Origin: Allocoprobacillus halotolerans
Lineage (GTDB): Bacteria > Bacillota_I > Bacilli_A > Erysipelotrichales > Coprobacillaceae
DNA: 64,000 nt
Assembly (NCBI RefSeq): GCF_024399475.1
Contig: NZ_CP101620.1
Coordinates: 1,903,608-1,967,607, forward strand
Reading direction: 5' to 3'
The notes under the pieces are model-generated. The model did no database searches and was not told the DNA's origin. It saw only the letters and a program-made list of their open reading frames with translations. The position numbers were made by a program, and so were the translations under genes. Below are positions 16,446 through 25,911 of the stretch, piece after piece. Positions within the stretch are counted from its first letter, which is position 1; every line of letters starts with the position of its first letter.

Positions 16446-17659
16446 ATGAATGATAAAAACTTTATTGAAGAATTAAGGAAAAAACGTGAAAAATACGGTG
16501 TAACACAAACAAGGCTTGCGGTTGCCTGTGGTATCAGCCGTGAGTATTACAACCGCATTGAAAAAGGCAAACAGCCATTGAATGATGAATTAAAGGAAAT
16601 CATAGAAAAACAGATTGAGCGTTTCAATCCACGAGAGCCGTTATTTTTACTAATTGATTACTTTCGTGTCCGCTTCCTACTACGGACGCATTAAAGATTA
16701 TTCGTGATGTATTGCAACTGAAAGCAGATTATATGCTGTATGAAGATTATGGAAAATACGGGTATGAAAGCAAATATGTGCTTGGCGACATCAATGTCAT
16801 GTGTTCCATGCAGTAACATTTAGGTGTTCTATTGGAACTAAAAGGCAAAGGCTGTCGGCAACTGGAAAGTTATCTGCTGGCACAGGAACGCTCATGGTAT
16901 GATTTTATGCATGATTGTATGACGGCTGGCGGTGTGATGAAACGGCTTGATTTGGCTATCAATGACCGAGCAGGAATATTAGATATTCCAAAGTTAAAGG
17001 AAAAATATATGGCTGGGGAATGTGTTTCCTATTTCCGTAAACAGAAAAATTATGGCAGTACAGAAAAATGCGGTGATGATATGCCAAAGAACACAGGCGA
17101 AACTTTATATCTTGGCTCAACAAGTAGCAAACTATATATGTGTGCTTATCAAAAGAACTATGAGCAGTATGTCAAGAATGGCACAGAAGTTGAAGATACC
17201 GAGATTAAGAACCGTTTTGAAATACGCATGAAGAATGAGCGAGCCTATTATGCGGTTGTAGATTTACTGACTTATCGGGACGCTGAACGTACTGCTTTTT
17301 CTATCATCAATCATTATGTCCGTTTTGTAGATAGAGAGGAAGATAAACCGAAAAGTCAATGGAAAATGAATGAAAATTGGGCGTGGTTTGTAGGGGATAA
17401 CAGAGAAACGATACGCTTAACTACAAAGCCAGAGCCTTACACCTTGCAAAAGGCATTACATTGGCTACAAAGGCAGGTTGCACCGACCATAAAAATGATA
17501 CAGGCATTAGACAGAGAAAATCATACAACGATACTGAAAGATATGATTGAGCAGGCAGAACTCAAAGATAAGCATAAACACTTATTACAATTAGAAAAAT
17601 CAACCATAGAAGAACGTATAGATACCGCTATTCCACAAGAGAATGACGGTATTTTTTAA
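16446..17659 (+). pseudogene. MobT/Tn916 ORF20-type relaxase (Rep_trans), frameshift plus stop
   Basis: Relaxase/replication-initiation-like protein that nicks oriT and pilots conjugative DNA. The restored 404-codon frame has an N-terminal XRE helix-turn-helix (YGVTQTRLAVACGISREYYN) and a Rep_trans catalytic region (LELKGKGCRQLESYLLAQ, RLDLAINDRAG, YLGSTSSKLYMCAYQK, NRFEIRMKNERAY), as in Tn916 ORF20 and ICEBs1 NicK. A one-base gap lies at TT 16674-16675, and TAA at 16814 stops the frame in MCSMQ-stop-HLGVLLELKG. The indel might be an error, but the in-frame stop suggests real loss. ATG 16446 follows TGGAGGA. Confidence 0.75.
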
Positions 17660-18654
17660 TTTCTTCAAAAAATCTGCAACAAAACAAGGTGTTTATTCCC
17701 TATATGAAGTGGAAGTTGAGAAAATCTAAACTTTTTTTGAGAAATATGACGGAAATTCATGATTAGTGGACAGTGTTATGCGAAAAGAAGAAAATCTTTT
17801 CATTCTCAACTTAACATTTGGTAGTTGCCGTTCCCTATATGGAGCAAAGAAAATCTTTCATTCCACAGTTGGCAGTTACGGCGTTGCATGGGTAGTTAGG
17901 GTGTGAAAAGAAAATCGGATTTTTTCATCATCAACTTAGCAGAATGACACTTTCTTTCCCTATATGGTACAGGATAAGAAAAAAGTTTTGAAGATTGGCT
18001 ACGCTTCTGCTCTTTTCCAATGCGGTATATAGGAAAGACGATTTTCTTCTTTCGTGTTCTTTGACAACTGAATAAAGCAGTTCAATACGTTTGACAGACA
18101 GCGAGCCGTCGAAACAGATACGCCATGACCTTTCCCCTGCAAAAGCGAGCGACAACCTATCTGTGTTCCTGTAAAAGATTTGTTCTCTTTTATCGCCATG
18201 ACCTGTCCTGTCTGATAATGATACTCCCGTACAGCCACAGCTTGAGCGTTCAGAGCGTCGCACGCAATGGGTACGGCTACATAAGAACTATGCAGAGGTG
18301 GAACTCCTGTAGGCTATGACAAAAGCCGTTGAATTACTTAGAAAAGATTTTTACAGAAAGGGGGTATGTGTTATTGCTGATATTGTAAAAACAAGGTAGG
18401 AAAAGACAAATAATAAGCGTGGCATTGGCAACAGAGGAAAAACAAAGATTGTTGTAAAAGAGCATTTTTCCGAAAAGGGAAAGACAATGGAAGAACTTCT
18501 GACGGATGTTATGCTGGAAAAAGCAAAGCAGACAATCGCATAAAATCGGTGCAGTTGTAAGAAATAGATTGAATGACAAAAAGTACCCATGTTATACTTT
18601 ACTTGCAAGCAGGTATTGTAAACACGGGTTAGTTATAAAGGAGGATAACTGACA
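17660..18654. other. About 1 kb of degenerate element DNA
   Basis: No intact gene. TTCCCTATATG or a near copy recurs about three times (near 17696, 17830 and 17959). Short coding-like scraps on the plus strand include a C-terminal piece ending at 18310 (QLERSERRTQWVRLHKNYAE) followed at once by ATG 18317 (MTKAVELLRKDFYRKG), and a tail ending at TAA 18541 (EELLTDVMLEKAKQTIA). They look like remains of small accessory ORFs upstream of the recombinase. The minus-strand ORFs here look spurious. Confidence 0.5.
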
Positions 18655-20267
18655 ATGAAACAACAGATTTACAATACTGCACTTTATCTTAGGTTAAGCC
18701 GAGATGATGAATTACAGGGCGAAAGTTCCAGCATTACCACACAAAGAAGTATGTTGTGTCTATATGCAAAAGAACATCATTTGAATGTGATTGATGAATA
18801 TATTGATGACGGCTGGTCGGGAACAAATTTTGAAAGACCGTGTTTCCAGAGAATGATTGAAGATATAGAGGCAGGAAAAATCAACTGTGTTGTAACGAAA
18901 GATCTTTCCCGACTTGGCAGAAATTATATTATGACAGGACAATATACAGAATTGTATTTTCCCAGCCATAATGTCCGTTACATAGCGATTGACGACGGTG
19001 TAGACAGCGAAAAAGGCGAAAGTGAGATTGCACCATTTAAAAATATTATCAATGAATGGGTGGCAAGAGATACAAGCCGTAAAGTGAAATCGGCATTCAA
19101 GACAAAATTTGCAGAGGGTGCATATTATGAGGCTTATGCTCCGTTAGGATATAAGAAACACCCCGACATCAAAGGAAAACTGCTGGTTGATGAGGAAACA
19201 AAATGGATTGTTGAAAAAATCTTCTCCTAGCCTATCAAGGTTATGGTAGTGCCAAAATCACAAAGGTACTGCGAGAAGAAAAAGTTCCGACAGCGTCTTG
19301 GCTGAATTTCACAAGGTACGGTACTTTTGCACATATCTTTGAGGGAAAGCCCGACAGCAAGCGTTATGAGTGGACGATTGCTCATGTTAAGGCAATTTTA
19401 AAAAGTGAAGTCTATATCGGAAACAGCGTTCATAATCGACAATCAACAGTTTCATTCAAGAGCAAGAAAAAAGTGCGTAAGCTCGAAAGTGAATGGTTTC
19501 GAGTAGAAAATACCCACGAACCGATTATTGACAAAGAAGTGTTCTATCGTGTGCCGGAACAGATAAAATCAAGGCGTAGACAGACAAAGAAAAAAGCAAC
19601 GCCAATATTTGCAGGGCTTGTCAAGTGTGCGGATTGTGGCTGGTCTATGCGGTTTGCGACAAATAAGGCAAATAAAACACCATACAGTTATTATGCTTGC
19701 AGTTACTACGGGCAGTTTGGCAAAAGTACTTGTTCTATGCACTATATCTGTTATGATGTGTTGTATCAAGCCGTATTGGAACGATTGCAGTATTGGGCTA
19801 AGGCAGTACAGCAGGACGAAGAAAAGGTGCTGAATAAGATACAAAAGGCTGGGAATGCAGAGCGAATACGAGAAAAGAAGAAAAAGGCAAGTGCTTTGAA
19901 GAAAGCCGAGAACCGTCAAAATGAGATTGACCGCTTGTTTGCGAAAATGTACGAAGATAGAGCCTGTGAGAAGATAACGGAACGAAATTTCATCATGCTG
20001 TCGGGAAAATATCAGAAAGAACAGATAGAACTGGAACAGCAGATAACCGACCTAAGAGAAGAATTAAGTAAAATGGAACAGGATATGATAGGTGCTGAAA
20101 AGTGGATTGAGTTAATCAAGGAGTATTCCGTACCAAAGGAACTGACAGCACCGTTATTAAATGCAATGATAGAAAAAATCCTTATTCACGAAGCAACAAC
20201 GAATGAGGACAATAAAAGAATACAGGAAATAGAGATATACTACCGATTTATTGGAAAAGTAGACTGA
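18655..20267 (+). CDS. Large serine recombinase, TndX/TnpX-like (frameshift)
   Basis: Site-specific integrase/excisionase of the element. The restored 537-residue protein has the resolvase catalytic domain (ALYLRLSRDDE with the nucleophile Ser, then KDLSRLGRNYIMTGQY), a recombinase domain (AYAPLGYKKHPDIKGKL to about residue 300), a zinc ribbon (CADCGWSMRF ... YACSYYG ... C) and a C-terminal coiled coil. The break near 19222-19227 ends the first part at KIFS-stop and resumes as LAYQGYGSAKITK. AAGGAGGATAACTGAC precedes ATG 18655. Location 25 bp from the right attachment repeat fits an integrase. If the lesion is real, the element is locked in place. Confidence 0.8.
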
Positions 20268-20291
20268 TAATGAGGGTTCATATCTTTAACT

Positions 20292-20303
20292 AAGGGAAAA
20301 GGG
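20292..20303. repeat. Right attachment repeat (attR core)
   Basis: AAGGGAAAAGGG, identical to 12296-12307. Immediately downstream the XRE-type reading resumes as I-H-L-P-D-A-S. Confidence 0.7.
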
Positions 20304-20821
20304 TATTCATTTACCTGATGCTTCCTTGTATATGCCTTTGTGTGAAATATTGGGGATTAGACTTAATGAATTTTTTTATAGGAGAATATGAACAACATCA
20401 TGAAGACATCGTGCCAGAAATATTAAAAGAAAATTATCATCATATGTTGAAAATAGAAAGATGGAATTTCATTATCTTTATTGTTGCCATGTTAAGTGTT
20501 TTTTGGACCTCTTTTGTCTGGGCTGTGCATTTAGGTTGGTTGATATTAGAACCAGATTTAAAACCTTATAGTCATTTATATTATTTATCTTATGGTTATT
20601 GGCTGGCTTACTTTCTTATTTTTAAAAAAGTGAAATTAGGTTATCTTTTGATGTGGATTATTTATTTTATAATGGTTAGTGGTATTATTGCTTTCTTTGG
20701 TTATCAATTTAATCGTATGTTACTTCATCTTGATTTTTGGATAAATAGTGCATTAACGCTTTGGGGAGTGTATAATAGAGATATAAGATTTCGTAATCTT
20801 TTAAATCGAAATGAAAAGTGA
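20304..20821 (+). pseudogene. XRE-family regulator, 3' fragment with membrane domain
   Basis: Continuation of the gene begun at 12219. HLPDASLYMPLCEILGIRLNEFFIGEY completes the helix-turn-helix domain; a linker and four hydrophobic segments follow (about 60-160 of the fragment). The T run 20371-20377 has one T too many for the frame, opposite in sign to most breaks in this window. An ATG at 20366 in the later frame could start a truncated membrane protein lacking the DNA-binding domain. The stop TGA at 20819 lies 10 bp before the phosphorylase ATG, so the two were probably one operon. Confidence 0.7.
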
Positions 20822-20831
20822 GGACAAAACA

Positions 20832-22133
20832 ATGCGAATGGTTGATTTAATTGAAAAGAAAAAAGAAGGTAAAAAACATACTCCGGAAGAAATTCATTTT
20901 ATTATACAAGGCTATACCCATAATGATATTCCTGATTATCAGATGAGTGCATGGCTGATGGCTGTTTGTTTTCAAGGATTAGATAAAGAAGAAACAGCCA
21001 TTTTAACAAAAGAAATGATGCATAGTGGTGATGTGATTGATTTAAGTCGTATTCAAGGTATTAAAGTCGATAAGCATAGTACGGGTGGTGTTGGTGATAA
21101 AACATCAATGGTTTTAGGACCAATTGTTGCTGCTTGTGGTGTACCCGTTGCAAAAATGAGTGGTAGAGGACTGGGACATACAGGAGGAACATTGGATAAA
21201 CTAGAATCTATACCAGGACTTCATATTATGATTGATGAAGATGATTTTGTAAAACAAGTCAATGACTGTGGTCTAGCAATTATTGGGCAAAGTGGACATT
21301 TAGATCCAGCGGATAAAAAAATGTATGCCCTACGTGATGTCACAGCAACTGTTTCTTGTATTCCTTTGATTGCTTCCTCCATTATGTCTAAAAAACTAGC
21401 GGCTGGTAGTGATGCAATTTTATTGGATGTCAAATATGGTGATGGTGCTTTTATGAAAACTAAAGAAGAAGCAAAAGAATTAGCCCGTACAATGATTGAG
21501 ATTGGTGATTCTTTAGGTAAAGATACGCGTGCTACGATTTCTAATATGAGTCAGCCTTTAGGTTATGCGATTGGCAATATTCTAGAAGTTAAAGAAGCAG
21601 TGGATACACTAAATGGACATGGACCAGAAGATTTGTTGGAACTCTGTTTACAAGCAGGTAGTCATATGTTGCTTCAAGCCAAAAAAACGGATTCATTAAT
21701 AACAGCCAGAAAAATGTTGCAAGATGTCATTGAGAGTAAACAGGCATTAAGAACTTTTTGTGCGATGGTCAAAGCACAAGGAGGTGACGAGGCTTATATT
21801 CGTCATCCTGAAATGTTTCCAAAAGCAAAAGATGTTATTCCTGTATACAGTTTAAAGACAGGTTATATCAAAGATTTAAAAGCCAAACCTTTAGGAATTG
21901 TCAGTATGAAATTAGGTGGGGGACGTGAAACAACTGAGGATGAGATTGATTATAGTGTAGGTTTAGTCCTTCATAAAAAAATTGGTGACTTTGTGAAAAA
22001 AGGTGAAGTGTTAGTAGAGGTGCATACTAACAATGGACTTTCCCAAGAATTAGAACAAGATATTTTAAATGCTTATGAATTAACTGATGAATTTGTGAAA
22101 AAACCATTATTGATTGAGGAAGTTTTATCATGA
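20832..22133 (+). CDS. pdp: Pyrimidine-nucleoside phosphorylase
   Basis: Cleaves thymidine/uridine with phosphate to the base and (deoxy)ribose 1-phosphate in pyrimidine salvage. The 433-residue protein has the family signature near the N-terminus (VDKHSTGGVGDKTSM, phosphate-binding), then SGRGLGHTGGTLDKLESIPG, and the C-terminal domain (LGGGRETTEDEIDYSVG). MRMVDLIEKKKEGKKHTPEEI is the expected start; ATG 20832 has GTGAGGA upstream. It follows the XRE-type gene 3' fragment by 10 bp; element insertion in that gene will have changed its upstream transcription. deoA-type thymidine phosphorylase is the close alternative. Confidence 0.92.
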   Translation: MRMVDLIEKKKEGKKHTPEEIHFIIQGYTHNDIPDYQMSAWLMAVCFQGLDKEETAILTKEMMHSGDVIDLSRIQGIKVDKHSTGGVGDKTSMVLGPIVAACGVPVAKMSGRGLGHTGGTLDKLESIPGLHIMIDEDDFVKQVNDCGLAIIGQSGHLDPADKKMYALRDVTATVSCIPLIASSIMSKKLAAGSDAILLDVKYGDGAFMKTKEEAKELARTMIEIGDSLGKDTRATISNMSQPLGYAIGNILEVKEAVDTLNGHGPEDLLELCLQAGSHMLLQAKKTDSLITARKMLQDVIESKQALRTFCAMVKAQGGDEAYIRHPEMFPKAKDVIPVYSLKTGYIKDLKAKPLGIVSMKLGGGRETTEDEIDYSVGLVLHKKIGDFVKKGEVLVEVHTNNGLSQELEQDILNAYELTDEFVKKPLLIEEVLS

Positions 22134-22205
22134 TTATTTTCAAAAAATGATAATTTTATACCAGAGTTAAAAAAACATGTATAATAAAAGTCGGTGGTGA
22201 AAATA

Positions 22206-23048
22206 ATGGGAAAATTTTTATTTTTTGATATTGATGGGACATTAGTTGGAAAGTCTAAAATGGTGACTGAAAAAACAAAACAGGCGATTCAACAAGCAAG
22301 ACAAAATGGGCATCGCGCCTTTTTATGTACTGGACGTGCACCAACTTCACTTGTTGGTGATATTCGTGAAATTGCTTTTGATGGAGCAATTTGCTCTGCT
22401 GGTGGATTTGTGATTGTTGATGGTGAGTATATCTTTGAAAACTTTATGAATCAATATATTTTATCAGAAGTGATGACTTTATTTATCAATAATCATATTT
22501 TGTTTACATTAGAAACTAAAGAAGCGCTCTATCAGACACCTGGTGTTAATGAATTTTTTGATCAAAAACATCAAAAAGACTGTGAAAACAATTTAGAATT
22601 AATGCGTTTTTTCCAGTTAAGACGTATGGGAGAAAATCGTTTACCAATTAAAGATTTTGATATTTTAAAAACAGGTGTCACTAAAGTTTGTTTTATTGCA
22701 CCGAATAAACAAAGTTTTTATGATTGTGTTCCTTTTTTAGAAGAGTTCTTTAATATTGTGACTTTCTCTAAGGAAGAAGATGATTTTATTAATGGTGAAA
22801 TTATTTTAAAATATTGTACCAAAGCAGATGGTATTTTAAAAGTTGTCAATCATTTTAAAGGACAAATGAAAGATACAATTGGTTTTGGGGATAGTATGAA
22901 TGATTATCAAATGCTTCAAGAAGTGGAAACTGGTGTGGTCTATGAAGGTGCATCAGATAATTTAAAGGCATTAGGAAAATATTTCTTTACTGATCCAGAT
23001 CAAGATGGTATTTATAAAGTGATGAAAGAAATGGGATTAATTGATTAA
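22206..23048 (+). CDS. Cof-type HAD-superfamily phosphatase
   Basis: 280-residue cytoplasmic HAD phosphatase. Motif I is FFDIDGTLVG (nucleophile Asp), motif II CTGRAPTS, motif III Lys in the TKADG region, and motif IV GFGDSMNDYQML. Class IIB cap, as in Cof/YbiV enzymes, which dephosphorylate sugar phosphates and related metabolites. ATG 22206 is chosen over GTG 22194 because GGTGGTGA lies 6 bases upstream. It follows pdp after a 72-bp gap containing a TATAAT-like box, so it may have its own promoter. Substrate not predictable. Confidence 0.85.
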   Translation: MGKFLFFDIDGTLVGKSKMVTEKTKQAIQQARQNGHRAFLCTGRAPTSLVGDIREIAFDGAICSAGGFVIVDGEYIFENFMNQYILSEVMTLFINNHILFTLETKEALYQTPGVNEFFDQKHQKDCENNLELMRFFQLRRMGENRLPIKDFDILKTGVTKVCFIAPNKQSFYDCVPFLEEFFNIVTFSKEEDDFINGEIILKYCTKADGILKVVNHFKGQMKDTIGFGDSMNDYQMLQEVETGVVYEGASDNLKALGKYFFTDPDQDGIYKVMKEMGLID

Positions 23049-23079
23049 AATATTGAAAGATTATTTTCAATATTTTTTT
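23048..23079 (+). terminator. Intrinsic terminator
   Basis: AAATATTGAAA (23048-23058) pairs with TTTCAATATTT (23065-23075) and runs into T residues. Confidence 0.75.
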
Positions 23080-23180
23080 CATTTAGAAATAAATACGAGA
23101 ATATTGTTTCATTTTAAGAAAGTTTGCTTTTTTTATTTGTGTTTTTGTTATGATATGGTTGGTAAGTATCTATTTGAGAA

Positions 23181-23213
23181 AAAACATTGTTTTGAATCAA
23201 AAAGAACTATAAT
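23181..23213 (+). promoter_or_regulatory. Promoter with palindrome upstream of RpiR-type gene 2
   Basis: TTGTTT (23187-23192) and TATAAT (23208-23213) with a 15-bp spacer. AAAACATTGTTTT (23181-23193) covers the -35 region and closely resembles the palindrome at 6860-6875 before the paralogous regulator. Confidence 0.5.
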
Positions 23214-23240
23214 AAAATTATGAGGTAAGGAGGATGAGTT

Positions 23241-23993
23241 ATGGATATTGTTTTATCAAGAATTTTAAAGTATTTAAATGGCTGTTTAGATGATGATCAT
23301 ATGTATCGTATTGGTTTGTTTGTTGTTCATCATTATGTTGAAATGGAAGATTATTCTTTGCAAAGAGTGATGGATGAAGGAAACTTTACAAAAGATGATA
23401 TTTTAGATTTTTGTAAGCATTTAGGATTTGATACTTATGAAGAGTTTCAAAGTGAATTGGTTGGGGATTATATGCTTCGTGTGTCTCAGATTCGTGCAAG
23501 GATGCTTGGTGTTTCAGCCTCACAATTGATTGAACAATTAGATTCTTCTTATGATAAAGAAGCTTTTGTCAAAGAGTTGGAATTGATTTGTGAATTGATT
23601 TTCAAAAATAAACGTGTAATTGTGATAGGAGCGTTGTATCCAACAAGTATTGCAGTGGAATTTCAGACAGATTTCATTACTTTTGGCAAAGAAGTTATTC
23701 AATATCATCATTTTGAAAAAGATTTTCAATTTAAAAAAGATGATGTCGTTATTTTCATGAGTGCAACCGGAAGAACTTTAAATGATTATCTCAAAGAAAG
23801 TGCTGACCAGAATATTCATAGTGCTAATATTGTATTAATGACACAAAATGTAAAATATAAAAAGAATAATGATTTAGGTGCCAATTATGTCCTTCAAGTA
23901 CCAGGACGTTTTGATGGTATTCAGTTCAATTATCAGATAATGATGATTTTTGATATTTTACGTATCTATTATTATACAAAATATTATATTTAG
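23241..23993 (+). CDS. RpiR/MurR-family regulator with SIS domain
   Basis: Intact 250-residue paralogue of the protein at 6915-7678, alignable along its whole length (SRILKYLNGCLDDDHMYRIG). The N-terminal helix-turn-helix region is diverged, with MDEGNFTKDDILDFCKHLGF in the recognition zone. The SIS domain begins near 120 (VIVIGALYPTSIAVEFQTDF) and has SATGRTLND in the phosphosugar loop. Such proteins sense sugar phosphates such as N-acetylmuramic acid 6-phosphate; the ligand here is unknown. AAGGAGG precedes the ATG. A HAD phosphatase gene follows 11 bp downstream, so regulator and phosphatase are likely one transcript. Confidence 0.85.
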   Translation: MDIVLSRILKYLNGCLDDDHMYRIGLFVVHHYVEMEDYSLQRVMDEGNFTKDDILDFCKHLGFDTYEEFQSELVGDYMLRVSQIRARMLGVSASQLIEQLDSSYDKEAFVKELELICELIFKNKRVIVIGALYPTSIAVEFQTDFITFGKEVIQYHHFEKDFQFKKDDVVIFMSATGRTLNDYLKESADQNIHSANIVLMTQNVKYKKNNDLGANYVLQVPGRFDGIQFNYQIMMIFDILRIYYYTKYYI

Positions 23994-24004
23994 GGAGAAT
24001 AAAG

Positions 24005-24811
24005 ATGGATGTAAAAGCAATTATGTGTGATGTGGATGGAACTCTTCTAACAAGTGAAGGAATTGTTTCACCAATGACTGTAGAAATGATTAAAAAAGCA
24101 AGAGAAAAAGGTATTTTATTTGGTTTATCAACTGGACGTGATGTGCATAGTGTCAAAACACTTTTAAAAACATGGGGTATTGATGGTTTGGTTGATGCGA
24201 TTGTTGGAACGGGTGGTGCTGAGATTTATGATTATACCCTTCAGGTAGAAAAATCAAGCTATCCATTAGCTGGTGAATTAATCCAAGATGTAATGCGTCA
24301 TTTTGAAGATATGGATGTCAATTTTGCAATTCCTTATCAAGGTATTTTATATGCACCAAAAGATGATGAACATATTCAAATGTTATCAGTGGCTGATAAA
24401 GTACCTTATAAAGTTGTGGATTTTGATGAATTTTTAAAAGAATCACGACCAAAATTAATTATTATTTGTCATCCTGAAGAAATGGATCAAGTCGTTGCCA
24501 GAAGTCAGACTTTCTCAAATGATCAATATAAATCAGCTTCTTTAAAAACAGCGAGTGAATTATTTGAATATATGGATCCAAGAGTGACAAAAACGCACGG
24601 CTTACAGGAAGTCATGGCTATGCATGGCATTGACATGCAACAGCTTTGTACATTTGGTGATGCTGATAATGATTATGATATGACTCTTCATGCTGGTGTA
24701 GGTGTTGTTATGGCTAATGGAAGTGAGAAAACAAAAAGTGTTGCTGATTATATCACTGATGATCATAATCATGATGGAATAGGTCAATTTATAAAAAAAT
24801 ATATTTTATAA
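24005..24811 (+). CDS. Cof-type HAD-superfamily phosphatase
   Basis: 268-residue HAD phosphatase with MCDVDGTLL, STGRDVHSV and the late GDADNDYDM acid motif. Cap type IIB. It follows the RpiR-type regulator by 11 bp with GGGAGAATAAAG as ribosome site, suggesting it dephosphorylates the sugar phosphate that the regulator senses (inference from co-transcription). It is one of three Cof-type enzymes in the window. Confidence 0.87.
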   Translation: MDVKAIMCDVDGTLLTSEGIVSPMTVEMIKKAREKGILFGLSTGRDVHSVKTLLKTWGIDGLVDAIVGTGGAEIYDYTLQVEKSSYPLAGELIQDVMRHFEDMDVNFAIPYQGILYAPKDDEHIQMLSVADKVPYKVVDFDEFLKESRPKLIIICHPEEMDQVVARSQTFSNDQYKSASLKTASELFEYMDPRVTKTHGLQEVMAMHGIDMQQLCTFGDADNDYDMTLHAGVGVVMANGSEKTKSVADYITDDHNHDGIGQFIKKYIL

Positions 24812-24837
24812 GCTTTCATTTTGATGAAGGCTTTTTT
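24810..24837 (+). terminator. Intrinsic terminator
   Basis: AAGCTTTCAT (24810-24819) pairs with ATGAAGGCTT (24824-24833) around a TTTG loop; T tail follows. Confidence 0.75.
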
Positions 24838-24863
24838 CATGTATAATAGAATTAAGAGATAAT

Positions 24864-25244
24864 ATGAATATAGCATTCATTGCACATGATCGAAAAAAGG
24901 ATGAAATGATTACATTTGTTAAAGAGTATGAAGAGTTTTTAAAACATCATCAGCTTTATGCAACAGGCACAACAGGACTTAAGATTATGGAAAATACTGG
25001 ATTAAAAGTTCAATGCTTTTTATCTGGTCGTTATGGCGGCACTATACAAATGGAAGGATAAGTTGCTGAAGGAAAAATAGACATTGTTATTTTCTTCAGG
25101 GATCCTTTGACGGCTCAATCCCATGAACATGAATGCATTAATGCGTGTTTGTGATATTCACTAAATCCCTTTGGCCTCGCATATTCAAACAGCAAGGCTT
25201 ATTTTAAAATCTTTTATGCAGGAGGAAAATCAAGATGAAGTATG
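24864..25244 (+). pseudogene. mgsA: Methylglyoxal synthase, decayed
   Basis: Methylglyoxal synthase converts dihydroxyacetone phosphate to methylglyoxal. The N-terminal half is clear ([33 protein letters not shown]) but a TAA at 25060 stops it. The same frame resumes as VAEGKIDIVIFFRDPLTAQS, the frame then slips near 25131 to NALMRVCDIH, and another stop interrupts before IPLASHIQTARLILKSF. Several substitutions, two stops and an indel make this a true pseudogene. Its 3' remains overlap the ribosome site of the AIM24 gene, which probably explains why they persist. Confidence 0.8.
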
Positions 25245-25909
25245 AAATTCAAGGAACACCTTTCCCAGTTGTGATTTGTTATTTAGAAAAAGGTGAAAAA
25301 ATGATTAGTGATAGTGGAGCTATGGCTTGGATGGATCCATGTATGAAAATGGAAACATCAAGTGGTGGTATTGGTAAAGCCTTTGGAAGAATGTTTTCAG
25401 GAGAAACAATGTTTTTAAATATTTATGAAGCAACGGAAGCTGGAAAGATTGCTTTTGGTTCATCTTTTCCAGGGGAAATTAAAAAGTATGATATAGCCCC
25501 TGGACAAGAAATCGTTGTGCAAAAATCTTCAGTGCTTGTATGCGAGGAATCAGTAGAAAGAAGTGTTTTCTTTAATAAAAAAGTATCAACAGGACTTTTT
25601 GGTGGTGAAGGTTTTGTCATGAGTCGTTTATCAGGGCAAGGAGTTGCTTTTATTGAAATAGATGGTGCAACAATAGAATATCAGTTAAATCCAGGTGAGC
25701 AGATTATTGTCGATTCTGGTAATTTAGCTTTGATGGATGCCACTTGTCAATTAGCAACACAAAGTGTACCAGGAATGAAAAATAAGTTATTAGGTGGTGA
25801 AGGATTCTTCAATACTGTCATTACCGGTCCAGGACGTGTTGTTTTACAAACAATGCCAATATCTACAGTTGCGAAAAGTATTATTCCTTTTATTCCAACT
25901 GGAAAATAA
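25235..25909 (+). CDS. AIM24 family protein
   Basis: 224-residue protein of the AIM24/TIGR00266 family: a double beta-helix-like fold with repeated Gly-rich strands (MISDSGAMAWMD, PGQEIVV, LNPGEQIIVDSGNLALMD). Bacterial members are uncharacterised; the yeast namesake is mitochondrial. GGAGGAAAATCAAG precedes ATG 25235. The next gene (DUF1848) starts 2 bp after the stop, so the two are translationally linked. Confidence 0.85.
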   Translation: MKYEIQGTPFPVVICYLEKGEKMISDSGAMAWMDPCMKMETSSGGIGKAFGRMFSGETMFLNIYEATEAGKIAFGSSFPGEIKKYDIAPGQEIVVQKSSVLVCEESVERSVFFNKKVSTGLFGGEGFVMSRLSGQGVAFIEIDGATIEYQLNPGEQIIVDSGNLALMDATCQLATQSVPGMKNKLLGGEGFFNTVITGPGRVVLQTMPISTVAKSIIPFIPTGK

Positions 25910-25911
25910 AT

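Larger units (their letters stand above)
12296..20303. mobile_element. Degraded integrative (conjugative/mobilizable) element in an XRE-type gene
   Basis: About 8.0 kb bounded by the 12-bp direct repeat AAGGGAAAAGGG. It carries small membrane-protein genes, an oriT-like site, a SUKH-domain gene, a Tn916 ORF20-like relaxase and, next to the right end, a large serine recombinase, the expected integrase position. No DNA translocase, VirB4-type ATPase or other transfer genes are present, so it is not self-transmissible and is either a mobilizable element or a deletion remnant. Precise removal between repeats restores the host reading frame, which supports these ends. The recombinase and relaxase both carry lesions. 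Confidence 0.75.

Noticed and set aside
17931-18263. Two overlapping minus-strand ORFs in the degenerate element region
   Set aside because: They oppose the direction of all element genes, overlap each other in different frames and match no motif; plus-strand scraps there look more coding-like.
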